DNA of 15,712 bases from an uncultured bacterium. Its GTDB lineage: Bacteria; Bacillota; Limnochordia; DTU080; JAAYLA01. The stretch covers positions 1-15,712 of the forward strand of contig CALKAQ010000105.1 in assembly GCA_937983075.1 (NCBI GenBank), written 5' to 3'. Position 1 is the stretch's first letter. Each line of letters begins with the position of its first letter. Below, one piece after another: positions 1 through 6,038 of this stretch. The notes beneath the pieces are model-generated. The model was not told the DNA's origin and made no database searches. It worked only from the letters and a program-made list of their open reading frames with translations. The position numbers and the translations under genes were made by a program.

Positions 1-1609
1 CGAACCCTTCGATATCGTGGCGCATGAGCACGACGTGATCGGTCAGCGCGAGGTAAATGACGTTGAGCTCACTGTTGTAAATTGCTTGGATGTGCTCATA
101 CACGGCATTGCGCTCCGGACTGGGCGGCTGGAATTGCCATTCGCGCTGCAGCCGGTCCACTTCTTCATTGGAGAAGCCCGTGAAGTTGCCCGCTGCACCG
201 GTCTCCATCCACAAACCGACAATCGTCGACGGATCGTCGATCCAGCTGATGCCGCCTTGAATGAAAAAGCTGGCTTCTTTGGCAAAGATGCGTGATGTGA
301 AGTCGGCCGCGGGCAACGCTTGAATATCCACGCGCAGTCCGATGCGTCCGAGATAATCTTGCAACAACACGGCAATCTCCCGATGTTCGGGAACCGCCGC
401 GTTGTAGAACAGCGTGAGACGCTGGCTCAAATCGATTCCGGATGCAGCCAGCCGCTCCTTCGCTTTTTCCAAGTCCAAATCGTAGTCGAAGCCAGCACCC
501 GAGTAGCCGGGAATTTCCGGCAAAACAAAGCTGTCGTACCGGCGAGCGAACCCGTGGTAAACGAATTGGATGATGTCGTCGTACGGGACGGCGTAGGCAA
601 TGGCTTGCCGCAACGCCAAATTGTCGTACGGCGCTTCATCGACCCGGAATCCGATGTAGACACGGTTGCCCGACGGCACCGACAACACCTTGACGCCCGG
701 ATTGCGTCCGAAACTTTCGGCCAAACGGAAGGGGATGTTCGTCGCTATGTCCAGATCGCCTCGTGCCAACAACGCCAGCCGCGTTGAAGTTTCTGGAATG
801 ATTTTGATGATAACGGTCGAAAAGTGCGGCGGCTCGCCCCAGTAGTATGGATTGGCCTGCAAAACGAGTTCGTTGCCGGGATCCATGGAGGCAATGTAGT
901 ACGGACCGGTGCCCGCCGTGTTTTGGGAGAGCCACTCCGTCGCCCAAGGATCCTCCTCGGTCGCATGCTGCTTTACGGTTTCGCTGTCGAGAATGGAAAA
1001 CATTTGGAAGCGCATGAACGGCAGCGTTCGCGGATTGGGTTGATCCGTCGTTATACGCACCGTATAGTCGTCGAGTATTTCAATCGCATCGATTCCCGAA
1101 ATGCTCGCCTCTTTGTTTTGGAAACGGCACCAGCCGAGCTCCGGCTCCGAAAGCTGGCGCTCCCAGCTGTACAGCCAGTCCTTTGCCGTCATTTCGTTGC
1201 CGCTCGGATAGAAGCGAACACCACGACGCAAGTGAAACGTGTAGGTTCGGCCGTCTTCGCTCACTTCGACCTTTTCCGCCAGAAGCGGCTGCCAACCGTT
1301 GACGTCGTCGATCGCTTGCATCCAGTGCCCGTCGATCCTTTCCAGACGATAGCCAACCGGTGTTTCATATACCGCAGACACGATCTCCGTCGTCCACGGA
1401 CTTCCTCCGATGCACGGGTCGAAATTTCCATGCTCGCCGCTGATTCCTACAACAAGGACATTCCCGTATGCCACCGCTGTCGGAATGAACAGCGCAACGA
1501 GCAGCCACCCCAATCGAGTGAAGAAAAATCCGAACATCTTTCCAAGCGTCTTTCCACCCACGACTTGCGGTGCGCGGAACATAAGACGCCCCATGCTGCG
1601 TCTGGTCAT
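1..1609 (-). CDS. ABC transporter substrate-binding protein, family 5 (Opp/Dpp type), 3' end outside window
   Basis: An open frame of 536 codons runs to the window edge without a stop. I chose the ATG at 1609 because AAGGAGG (1618-1624) lies 8 nt upstream; the in-frame ATG at 1636 has an SD only 1 nt away. Residues 20-47 form a basic then hydrophobic signal sequence ending in PTAVA, with no lipobox cysteine. The mature part shows family-5 features: a start like VLVVGISGEHGNFDP, then LAEKVEVSEDGRTYTFHLR, an NPYYWGEPPHF segment near the middle, and LTDHVVLMRHDIEGF at the truncated end, which is typical of the last 30 or so residues. Family 5 proteins deliver peptides, nickel, sugars or other solutes to Opp/Dpp-type permeases outside the membrane. 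It starts 23 bp after thiD and shares the TPP-riboswitch transcript, so a thiamin-related ligand is my inference. Permease and ATPase genes would be expected beyond the left edge. Confidence 0.9.
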   Translation of the reverse strand, partial: MTRRSMGRLMFRAPQVVGGKTLGKMFGFFFTRLGWLLVALFIPTAVAYGNVLVVGISGEHGNFDPCIGGSPWTTEIVSAVYETPVGYRLERIDGHWMQAIDDVNGWQPLLAEKVEVSEDGRTYTFHLRRGVRFYPSGNEMTAKDWLYSWERQLSEPELGWCRFQNKEASISGIDAIEILDDYTVRITTDQPNPRTLPFMRFQMFSILDSETVKQHATEEDPWATEWLSQNTAGTGPYYIASMDPGNELVLQANPYYWGEPPHFSTVIIKIIPETSTRLALLARGDLDIATNIPFRLAESFGRNPGVKVLSVPSGNRVYIGFRVDEAPYDNLALRQAIAYAVPYDDIIQFVYHGFARRYDSFVLPEIPGYSGAGFDYDLDLEKAKERLAASGIDLSQRLTLFYNAAVPEHREIAVLLQDYLGRIGLRVDIQALPAADFTSRIFAKEASFFIQGGISWIDDPSTIVGLWMETGAAGNFTGFSNEEVDRLQREWQFQPPSPERNAVYEHIQAIYNSELNVIYLALTDHVVLMRHDIEGF

Positions 1610-1632
1610 TGCGATAGCCTCCTTGTTTTTTC

Positions 1633-2451
1633 TCATGCCTCCTGCGCGTACAGCTCGGCAGGTTCTGTCCATACGTTGTGAAAATGGTGGACGGGCCCTT
1701 TCCCTCGGCCAACCGGAAAGCCGGCTGCCAATGCGCCTTGCATGTATGCTCTCGCTTGGTGGACGGCATCCGGCACATCCAGACCGCGTGTCAACAACGC
1801 GGCGATTGCCGATGAAAACGCGCAGCCGCTGCCGTTGTCGTTCGACGTGGCGATCCTACGCCCCGGCAGTTCAAGGAGCTCGCTGCCGTTCCAAATCACG
1901 TCGATCGGATCTCCGTCCAAATGGCCGCCCTTCAGGACGACCCATTTGGGTCCGAACTCCTTGAGTTGACGCACGGCTCGTTTCATTTGATCGAGATTGT
2001 GGATGGAGGTGCGGAGGATGACCTCGGCGTCCGGGATACTCGGCACGAAAACATCGACCAACGGCAGCAGGCAGCGAATCATTCGGTCGATCGCTTCGTC
2101 GCTGAGAACCCACGAACAGCCACGGTAACAGGTGACGACGGGATCGACGACGAGGTATTGCGGACGATGCTCTCGGAAAACGTCCGCGAGAGCTTCATAA
2201 TTGGTGGCGCGTCCGATCATCCCCACCTTGACGGCCTCAGGTTGAATGTCCTGCATGACCATCCGAGCCTGGGAGACGACCATTTCCGTTGGCAAATCCA
2301 AAGTTTCGGCCATTTCAACGGAATTTTGCGCGGTCACCGACGTGATAACGGACGTCGCATAAACACCAAGCGCCGAAAACGTCTTGATGTCTGCTTGGAT
2401 GCCACATGCCCCACCCGAATCGGAAGCAGCGATAGTAAGAGCTTTGCGCAT
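1633..2451 (-). CDS. thiD: ThiD-like hydroxymethylpyrimidine (phosphate) kinase
   Basis: Encodes 272 residues of the ribokinase-fold ThiD/PdxK family, normal in length. ThiD phosphorylates HMP and HMP-phosphate to HMP-PP for thiamin synthesis in the cytosol. Visible family landmarks: ALTIAASDSGG (4-14), IQADIKTFSALGVY (18-31), VTAQNSV (39-45), VKVGMIG (75-81), VVDPV (101-105), VVLKGGH (171-177), NGSGCAFSSAIAAL (206-219) and GKGPVHHFHN (250-259). The anion-hole cysteine (C210) is kept, but several normally rigid motifs differ: HGTGC is NGSGC, the DPVMVAKSG-type loop is DPVVTCYRG, TPN.PEA is VPSIPDA, and AGSDSGGGAG is AASDSGGACG. So it may be a functional variant with changed substrate or rate. 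The ATG at 2451 is preceded by AAAGGGTGA, which forms part of a regulatory hairpin. Regulated by the TPP riboswitch upstream; co-transcribed with the binding-protein gene 23 bp downstream. Confidence 0.9.
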   Translation of the reverse strand: MRKALTIAASDSGGACGIQADIKTFSALGVYATSVITSVTAQNSVEMAETLDLPTEMVVSQARMVMQDIQPEAVKVGMIGRATNYEALADVFREHRPQYLVVDPVVTCYRGCSWVLSDEAIDRMIRCLLPLVDVFVPSIPDAEVILRTSIHNLDQMKRAVRQLKEFGPKWVVLKGGHLDGDPIDVIWNGSELLELPGRRIATSNDNGSGCAFSSAIAALLTRGLDVPDAVHQARAYMQGALAAGFPVGRGKGPVHHFHNVWTEPAELYAQEA

Positions 2452-2472
2452 AAAAAATCACCCTTTCGGGTG
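2452..2472 (-). terminator. Switching hairpin of the TPP riboswitch: short terminator that also hides the thiD SD
   Basis: In the RNA, CACCC-GAAA-GGGUG (plus 2459-2472) forms a 5-bp stem with a GNRA tetraloop, followed by A and six U (2452-2457) directly before the AUG of thiD. The 3' arm AAGGGUGA is also the only SD-like sequence for thiD, at about 6 nt. The hairpin can therefore stop transcription, block ribosome binding, or both. Its 5' arm overlaps a segment complementary to the aptamer. Confidence 0.7.
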
Positions 2473-2563
2473 CTTATGGCAGAGCACGTTACTAACCTGA
2501 TTGTTTTCGCAGCATGGAAGAAGATGGGATTGAAAATCGTGAAAACGATTTGCGCCCCCGCTC

Positions 2564-2641
2564 ATATTCTTCCCTACGCTGGTATTACCCAGATCAGGTA
2601 GTAAGGGTATGATCTCAGCCCATAAGGCACCCCTAGAATAT
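2564..2641 (-). promoter_or_regulatory. TPP (thiamin pyrophosphate) riboswitch aptamer, THI element
   Basis: The minus strand shows the hallmark TPP aptamer elements in order: GGGGTGCC, GGCTGAGA, ATACCCTT, ACCTGATCTGGGTAATACCAGCGTAGGGAA (given here as one conserved block, 2570-2599), with the P1 stem AUAUUCU (2635-2641) pairing with AGAAUAU (2564-2570). TPP binding normally lowers expression of downstream thiamin genes. A second hairpin AAAUCG/CGAUUU (2534-2551) follows. Two leader segments, 2489-2501 and 2468-2479, are complementary to aptamer segments 2593-2604 and 2620-2632, giving a ready alternative fold. It controls thiD and the solute-binding protein gene. Confidence 0.95.
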
Positions 2642-2664
2642 TTTGCGGTTCAATTGCACAACAA

Positions 2665-2693
2665 ATGGTAACAGTCTTATGGCGGGCTGTCAA
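2665..2693 (-). promoter_or_regulatory. Promoter of the riboswitch-thiD operon (sigma-A type)
   Basis: Minus strand TTGACA (2688-2693), a 17-bp spacer, then TACCAT (2665-2670) preceded by TG one base upstream, giving an extended -10. Transcription would begin near 2658, some 17 nt before the aptamer P1 stem. Confidence 0.75.
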
Positions 2694-2846
2694 CCTGCCG
2701 TCGCTGTGCCCGGCTGGCGGAAGATGGCAACCGAGCATCCGACGGCAAGTCGGACAGCAAACGGCATGGAACGACGGACATCGCTTGTATGCTGTTGTGT
2801 TGTGTGAGTGCGCGCAGCGCTCGTTTTTAGTCGCTCGTGTTCTGTT

Positions 2847-3920
2847 TTAGTTTGTCGCCAAGACGGCAATTTCGCCCCGCCGCACCGTCGCTTTGACGAG
2901 GTGTGCATCAAGCGCTTCCCCTTGCTCGGCGCGCAACGATTCAATCTGCTCAAACGCGATGATCTCATCCGCATGCAAATCAAACCGGTACGCCGGCAGC
3001 AGCTCGCGCGGGATGGTGAGGCTCAAATCTCCCTGCGCAACCGTCACGTCGATCGGTGCCGCTGCACCGGGCGATACGAGAACGTTGCCGATTTCCGCAT
3101 GGACGTCTATCCGGCTGTGCACATCGCGAACGATAACCGAACCGGTTCCCGAACGCACACGCACGTCACCGGCGACACGTTCGAGCAAGACGCTGCCCAA
3201 GCTGACTTCGGCCGTCACTCGACCGCCCACATCCCGGATCGTACTATCAGCCGTTGCGGAGACAAGTTCGACGTCGCCGTTGATATGCGCCACTTCAAGC
3301 TTTCCGACCGAATTTTTCACGAAAACGTCCCCGAGTACGCCCACAACCTTCACCGTTCCGAGACTGCTGTCGACGGTTAGAGGTCCGGCAACATTCTCGA
3401 CTTCCATCATCCCGGAGCCACGCAGTTCCACCGGGCCGGCGACGCCCTCCACCAGCGTGGTCCCGAACCGATTCACAATGGCAACGGCAAGATGCTGCGG
3501 CACTTGCACATGCCAACGGACGTTGACGCGTCGGATACCGCGGCGCTCGCCCTCGATCAGTTGAGGTACGACGCTTCCGTCTTTGGCGTCGAGCTTAATG
3601 TGCAAGCCGCTGGCGAATGCTTCTGCAGCCTCTTCATCGTCAGCGAAGATGTCTACGACAGCGGTGACGGTTATTTGATCCGCAGCATCACCGGATACAA
3701 CGATCATGCCGCTTTGTAGGTCCATGAAAAGACTCTCGATGTCTGCAGCATCCCGCGTCGCCCTTCGTTCAACGGACAGCTGCGGCTCGGCGTCGTAAAC
3801 TTCAAAGGAAAATCCTTGCGCAAAGCTTTCGAAGATGCTGAGGTTGTTGATGTAAATGTCGCCTGCCGATACGACCACTAGCGCAACAAAGATCAGCAAC
3901 AGTATGCGTCGGCGGTCCAA
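2847..3920 (-). CDS. Membrane-anchored DUF4097-type beta-repeat protein of the ABC operon
   Basis: Encodes 357 residues from a TTG start. I chose TTG 3920 because AAGGAGG lies 8 nt upstream; a longer frame from 4034 would run 86 bp into the permease gene and adds no sensible sequence. Residues 2-20 (RRR, then ILLLIFVALVVVSAG) form a signal anchor, so the rest should be extracytoplasmic. From about residue 160 onwards there are short repeated strands with a rung of about 20 residues, such as GPVELRGSGMMEVENV, GPLTVDSSLGTVKVVGV, GDVFVKNSVGKLEVAHI and GDVELVSATADSTIRDV. This is the pattern of DUF4097/adhesin-like beta-solenoids. No enzymatic motif is visible. It starts 28 bp after the permease stop, so it is the fourth gene of the gntR-ATPase-permease operon. 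It may be an envelope sensor or partner of that transporter, which is inference. Function is otherwise unknown. Confidence 0.82.
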   Translation of the reverse strand: MDRRRILLLIFVALVVVSAGDIYINNLSIFESFAQGFSFEVYDAEPQLSVERRATRDAADIESLFMDLQSGMIVVSGDAADQITVTAVVDIFADDEEAAEAFASGLHIKLDAKDGSVVPQLIEGERRGIRRVNVRWHVQVPQHLAVAIVNRFGTTLVEGVAGPVELRGSGMMEVENVAGPLTVDSSLGTVKVVGVLGDVFVKNSVGKLEVAHINGDVELVSATADSTIRDVGGRVTAEVSLGSVLLERVAGDVRVRSGTGSVIVRDVHSRIDVHAEIGNVLVSPGAAAPIDVTVAQGDLSLTIPRELLPAYRFDLHADEIIAFEQIESLRAEQGEALDAHLVKATVRRGEIAVLATN

Positions 3921-3948
3921 TAGGTTGCCCTCCTTTTCAGCCTGGTCG

Positions 3949-4707
3949 CTACAGCTCAATATCGCGTTCCAAAACGTTCGAGCCGATGATGAACAACAAA
4001 AGGGCGGCTGCAAACGAGCCAATGATCGGCGCAACTCCTAAATAGGCCGTATGCATGTAAACAACGCCGGCATCGATCTGGATACCGTGCAACTTTACCG
4101 GCGGGATCCAATCGAGCAGCGGAGCGATCCATCCTCCGACCCGGAAAACGAACCACGAGCTGACCAGCCCTACAAGTATCATCATCAAACCTCTGCGACG
4201 GCTGACCAGTCGAGAGAACAGGTACGAAAACTGGATCACAATCATCAAAATGACCAACCCGAGCGTCTGGACAAGAGCGGCTTTAAGCGACGTAGAAAAC
4301 AGCGCTTGTTCCCGCAGCAGCTCCACGGGAAATCCCCCCAGCCCATCGGCCGTGAAAAGCAACAAGCTGCCTCCCAGAATGATTCCCGAGTAAATGAACA
4401 GCTCGATCATCGCGACGATGAGCTTGGTGCTTGTCGCATACCAACCGGGCACCGGCAGCGAAAGCAGCAAATACATGTGGTCGCCGGTCCATTCCTGGCG
4501 AAAACTGTAGAACGTCCGCCACAAGGCCCAAAAAGGGACAAACCCCAATGTCGCGATGCCTAAGCCAAACGGCAGGAGGTTGGGCCATACCCCGATTCGG
4601 GTCGTCAAAAAAGCAAACCACGCTACGATGAGAAGGATAAAGACCAACGCGGTCGATACAGCCTGCTGTAATTCTTTGCCCAACAGCTGCAGGTAGGCCG
4701 ATCTCAT
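3949..4707 (-). CDS. ABC-2 type transporter permease
   Basis: A 252-residue polytopic membrane protein. Six hydrophobic stretches are visible: about residues 18-36, 44-66, 94-118, 141-162, 171-192 and 222-245. The N-terminus (MRSAYLQLLGKELQQAVS) has the amphipathic cytoplasmic start usual in ABC-2 export permeases. The start is firm: AAGGAGG lies 7 nt before ATG 4707, and this ATG overlaps the ATPase stop as ATGA. The overlap implies translational coupling with the ATPase, and the two should form one complex. The substrate cannot be read from sequence. The related YtrBC-type systems of Bacillus respond to cell-wall-targeting antibiotics, so an envelope role is likely but not shown. Confidence 0.87.
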   Translation of the reverse strand: MRSAYLQLLGKELQQAVSTALVFILLIVAWFAFLTTRIGVWPNLLPFGLGIATLGFVPFWALWRTFYSFRQEWTGDHMYLLLSLPVPGWYATSTKLIVAMIELFIYSGIILGGSLLLFTADGLGGFPVELLREQALFSTSLKAALVQTLGLVILMIVIQFSYLFSRLVSRRRGLMMILVGLVSSWFVFRVGGWIAPLLDWIPPVKLHGIQIDAGVVYMHTAYLGVAPIIGSFAAALLLFIIGSNVLERDIEL

Positions 4708-5477
4708 GCCAAGACCTCCTTAAACAAACCTTGTACCGACGTTCCATAACGCCGCCTGAGCTCTTCAACATCTCCCTCGAGGCGAATCTGGCCATTCACC
4801 AGGAAAATCAGCCGATCGAACAGCGATTCCGTCTCCATCACTTCGTGCGTCGAAAGGATGATCGTTTGTTCGCCCGAATCAAACTCCGACAGCAGAGCGT
4901 CGACAATCCGTATGCGCGACGGCGGATCGATACCGGACAACGGTTCATCCAGCAAAATAATGGACGACGCCCGAGCCAAGACCGCTGTCAGACGCAGTTT
5001 GGCCCGCATCCCTTTTGACAGCTTGCCAACCCGGTTGCGCCGCGGCAGTTCAAAGAAATCAATCAGGCGCTCGGCGCGCTCGGCATCCCAATCTTTATAG
5101 AACGAGCCGATAAATTGCATGGCTCTGCCAACCGTCATCCAGGGATAGATGTGGTCAACTTCGGGCATATACGCCACATATGACTTGGTCTCACGGTCGG
5201 GAACCCTGCCGCCGACCAACACTTGCCCCTGAGTGGGTCGATGCAGTCCCGCAATCAACTTCAAAAACGTCGACTTGCCGCTGCCGTTCGGTCCGAGCAA
5301 ACCGATCACTTGGCCTTTGGGCACATCGACGGTGACATCGGTCAACGCATCGGCACCCGGAAACCGCTTCGTCACATTGCGAAAAGAGATGATGGCGTCT
5401 TTCACCTCATGACCACCTTCGTACTCCAAACGGCTCTCGTCCACCACGACTTCCCCTCCCTTTGCTGGTGCTCTCAC
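4704..5477 (-). CDS. ABC transporter ATP-binding protein, YtrB-like
   Basis: A 257-residue single nucleotide-binding domain. Counting from GTG 5477: Walker A GPNGSGKST (62-70), Q-loop position YMPEVD with Glu instead of Gln (103-108), signature LSKGM (153-157), Walker B IILLDEP (173-179), and H-loop His211. It powers the permease encoded next. The Q-loop Glu and LSKGM variant are common in small exporters linked to YtrA regulators. GTG 5477 overlaps the gntR stop (GTGA) and has GAGGAG 5 nt upstream. However, residues 1-24 are not part of the fold, and GTG 5405 has AAGGTGG at 7 nt and would give the usual short N-terminus, so the true start could be there. It is co-transcribed with the repressor before it and the permease after it. 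Confidence 0.9.
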   Translation of the reverse strand: MRAPAKGGEVVVDESRLEYEGGHEVKDAIISFRNVTKRFPGADALTDVTVDVPKGQVIGLLGPNGSGKSTFLKLIAGLHRPTQGQVLVGGRVPDRETKSYVAYMPEVDHIYPWMTVGRAMQFIGSFYKDWDAERAERLIDFFELPRRNRVGKLSKGMRAKLRLTAVLARASSIILLDEPLSGIDPPSRIRIVDALLSEFDSGEQTIILSTHEVMETESLFDRLIFLVNGQIRLEGDVEELRRRYGTSVQGLFKEVLA

Positions 5478-5845
5478 GTTCGCTCCTCTTCCAGACTTTT
5501 CCTCGCCATTTCGATCGCTTCTTCGCCACTAAATCCCAAAGATCGCATTTCACCAATAAATTGTTGAATTGCCCCTCGAGCCATTTCCTCCCGCAACGTC
5601 TGGACAAGCGTTGGATCCCGCCGAACGATGGATCCTTGGCCGCGTATGGTCTCCGTCAGCCCCATTTGCTCCATCTCCCTGTATGCTCGTTTGGCGGTGT
5701 TGGGGCTCACCCGAGCAACTTGCGCCAATTCACGCTGCGACATGATGCGATCGCCCGGAGCGAGCGCACCACGCGCAATCGCACGGCGAAACGCATCAAT
5801 AATCTGCTGGTAAATTGGCAACGCCGGGTCAAAATCAAACTGCAT
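5474..5845 (-). CDS. GntR family transcriptional regulator, YtrA subfamily
   Basis: A 123-residue protein with an N-terminal winged helix (PIYQQIIDAFRRAIARGALAP, then GDRIMSQRELAQVARVSPNTAKRAYREMEQMGLTETIRGQGSIV, residues about 10-73) and a short helical C-terminal tail of about 50 residues. The short tail marks the YtrA subfamily, whose members repress the ABC transporter operon they head. ATG 5845 is preferred because an AGGGGG-type SD lies about 8 nt upstream; GTG 5854 is an in-frame alternative with poorer spacing. It is the first gene of the operon with ATPase, permease and the DUF4097 protein. An inverted repeat of the YtrA type covers the predicted transcription start, which supports autoregulation. 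The inducer is unknown. Confidence 0.9.
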   Translation of the reverse strand: MQFDFDPALPIYQQIIDAFRRAIARGALAPGDRIMSQRELAQVARVSPNTAKRAYREMEQMGLTETIRGQGSIVRRDPTLVQTLREEMARGAIQQFIGEMRSLGFSGEEAIEMARKSLEEERT

Positions 5846-5902
5846 TCCCCACACCCCCTGTCTTTATATAGTGAGTCATCCGAGACTCCCTACTGCCCGG
5901 CC

Positions 5903-5926
5903 AGTGCACTACCCCGGCAGTGCACT
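5903..5926 (-). promoter_or_regulatory. Probable operator of the YtrA-type repressor
   Basis: AGTGCA-N12-TGCACT is an inverted repeat. Each half lies within a copy of the palindrome AGTGCACT (5903-5910 and 5919-5926), and both copies follow CCGGC or CCGGCC. Bacillus subtilis YtrA is known to bind AGTGTA-N13-TACACT, so spacing and core are close. The site covers the predicted +1 region just downstream of the -10 box, a standard repressor position. Confidence 0.7.
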
Positions 5927-5929
5927 GAC

Positions 5930-5958
5930 ATCATATCTTTACCGTCAGCCATTGTCAA
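5930..5958 (-). promoter_or_regulatory. Promoter of the gntR-ABC-DUF4097 operon
   Basis: Minus strand TTGACA (5953-5958), a 17-bp spacer, then TATGAT (5930-5935). This is near consensus for the housekeeping sigma factor. Start would fall near 5923, inside the operator, leaving a leader of about 80 nt to the gntR ATG. Confidence 0.83.
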
Positions 5959-5973
5959 GAGCAAACAAGGCTA

Positions 5974-6013
5974 TAAAAAAGCAAAAACCGGCGATGCGAA
6001 TTCGCACCGCCGG
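5974..6013 (-). terminator. Rho-independent terminator after the SIMPL gene
   Basis: On the minus strand a GC-rich hairpin (5988-6013), arms CCGGCGGTGCG and CGCATCGCCGG with an AATT loop and one G-U wobble, is followed by TTTTTGCTTTTTT. It lies 25 bp after the stop of the SIMPL gene and separates that operon from the GntR promoter. Confidence 0.9.
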
Positions 6014-6038
6014 TCACCACCTCTGGATTGCCCCAAGA

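Noticed and set aside
824..1681. Long plus-strand open frame of 285 codons
   Set aside because: It is antisense to the binding-protein gene, has no SD, and reads as Arg/His-rich low-sense sequence, as shadows of GC-rich genes do.
2738..2754. Hairpin TCCGAC-N5-GTCGGA between the DUF4097 gene and the thiD promoter
   Set aside because: No U-tract on either side and no clear partner. It could be a weak operator, but there is no support for one.
2806..2827. Plus-oriented terminator-like hairpin GAGTGC/GCGCTC followed by GTTTTT
   Set aside because: No plus-strand gene ends here. On the minus strand, where the genes lie, it lacks a U-tract. Short stem; likely chance.
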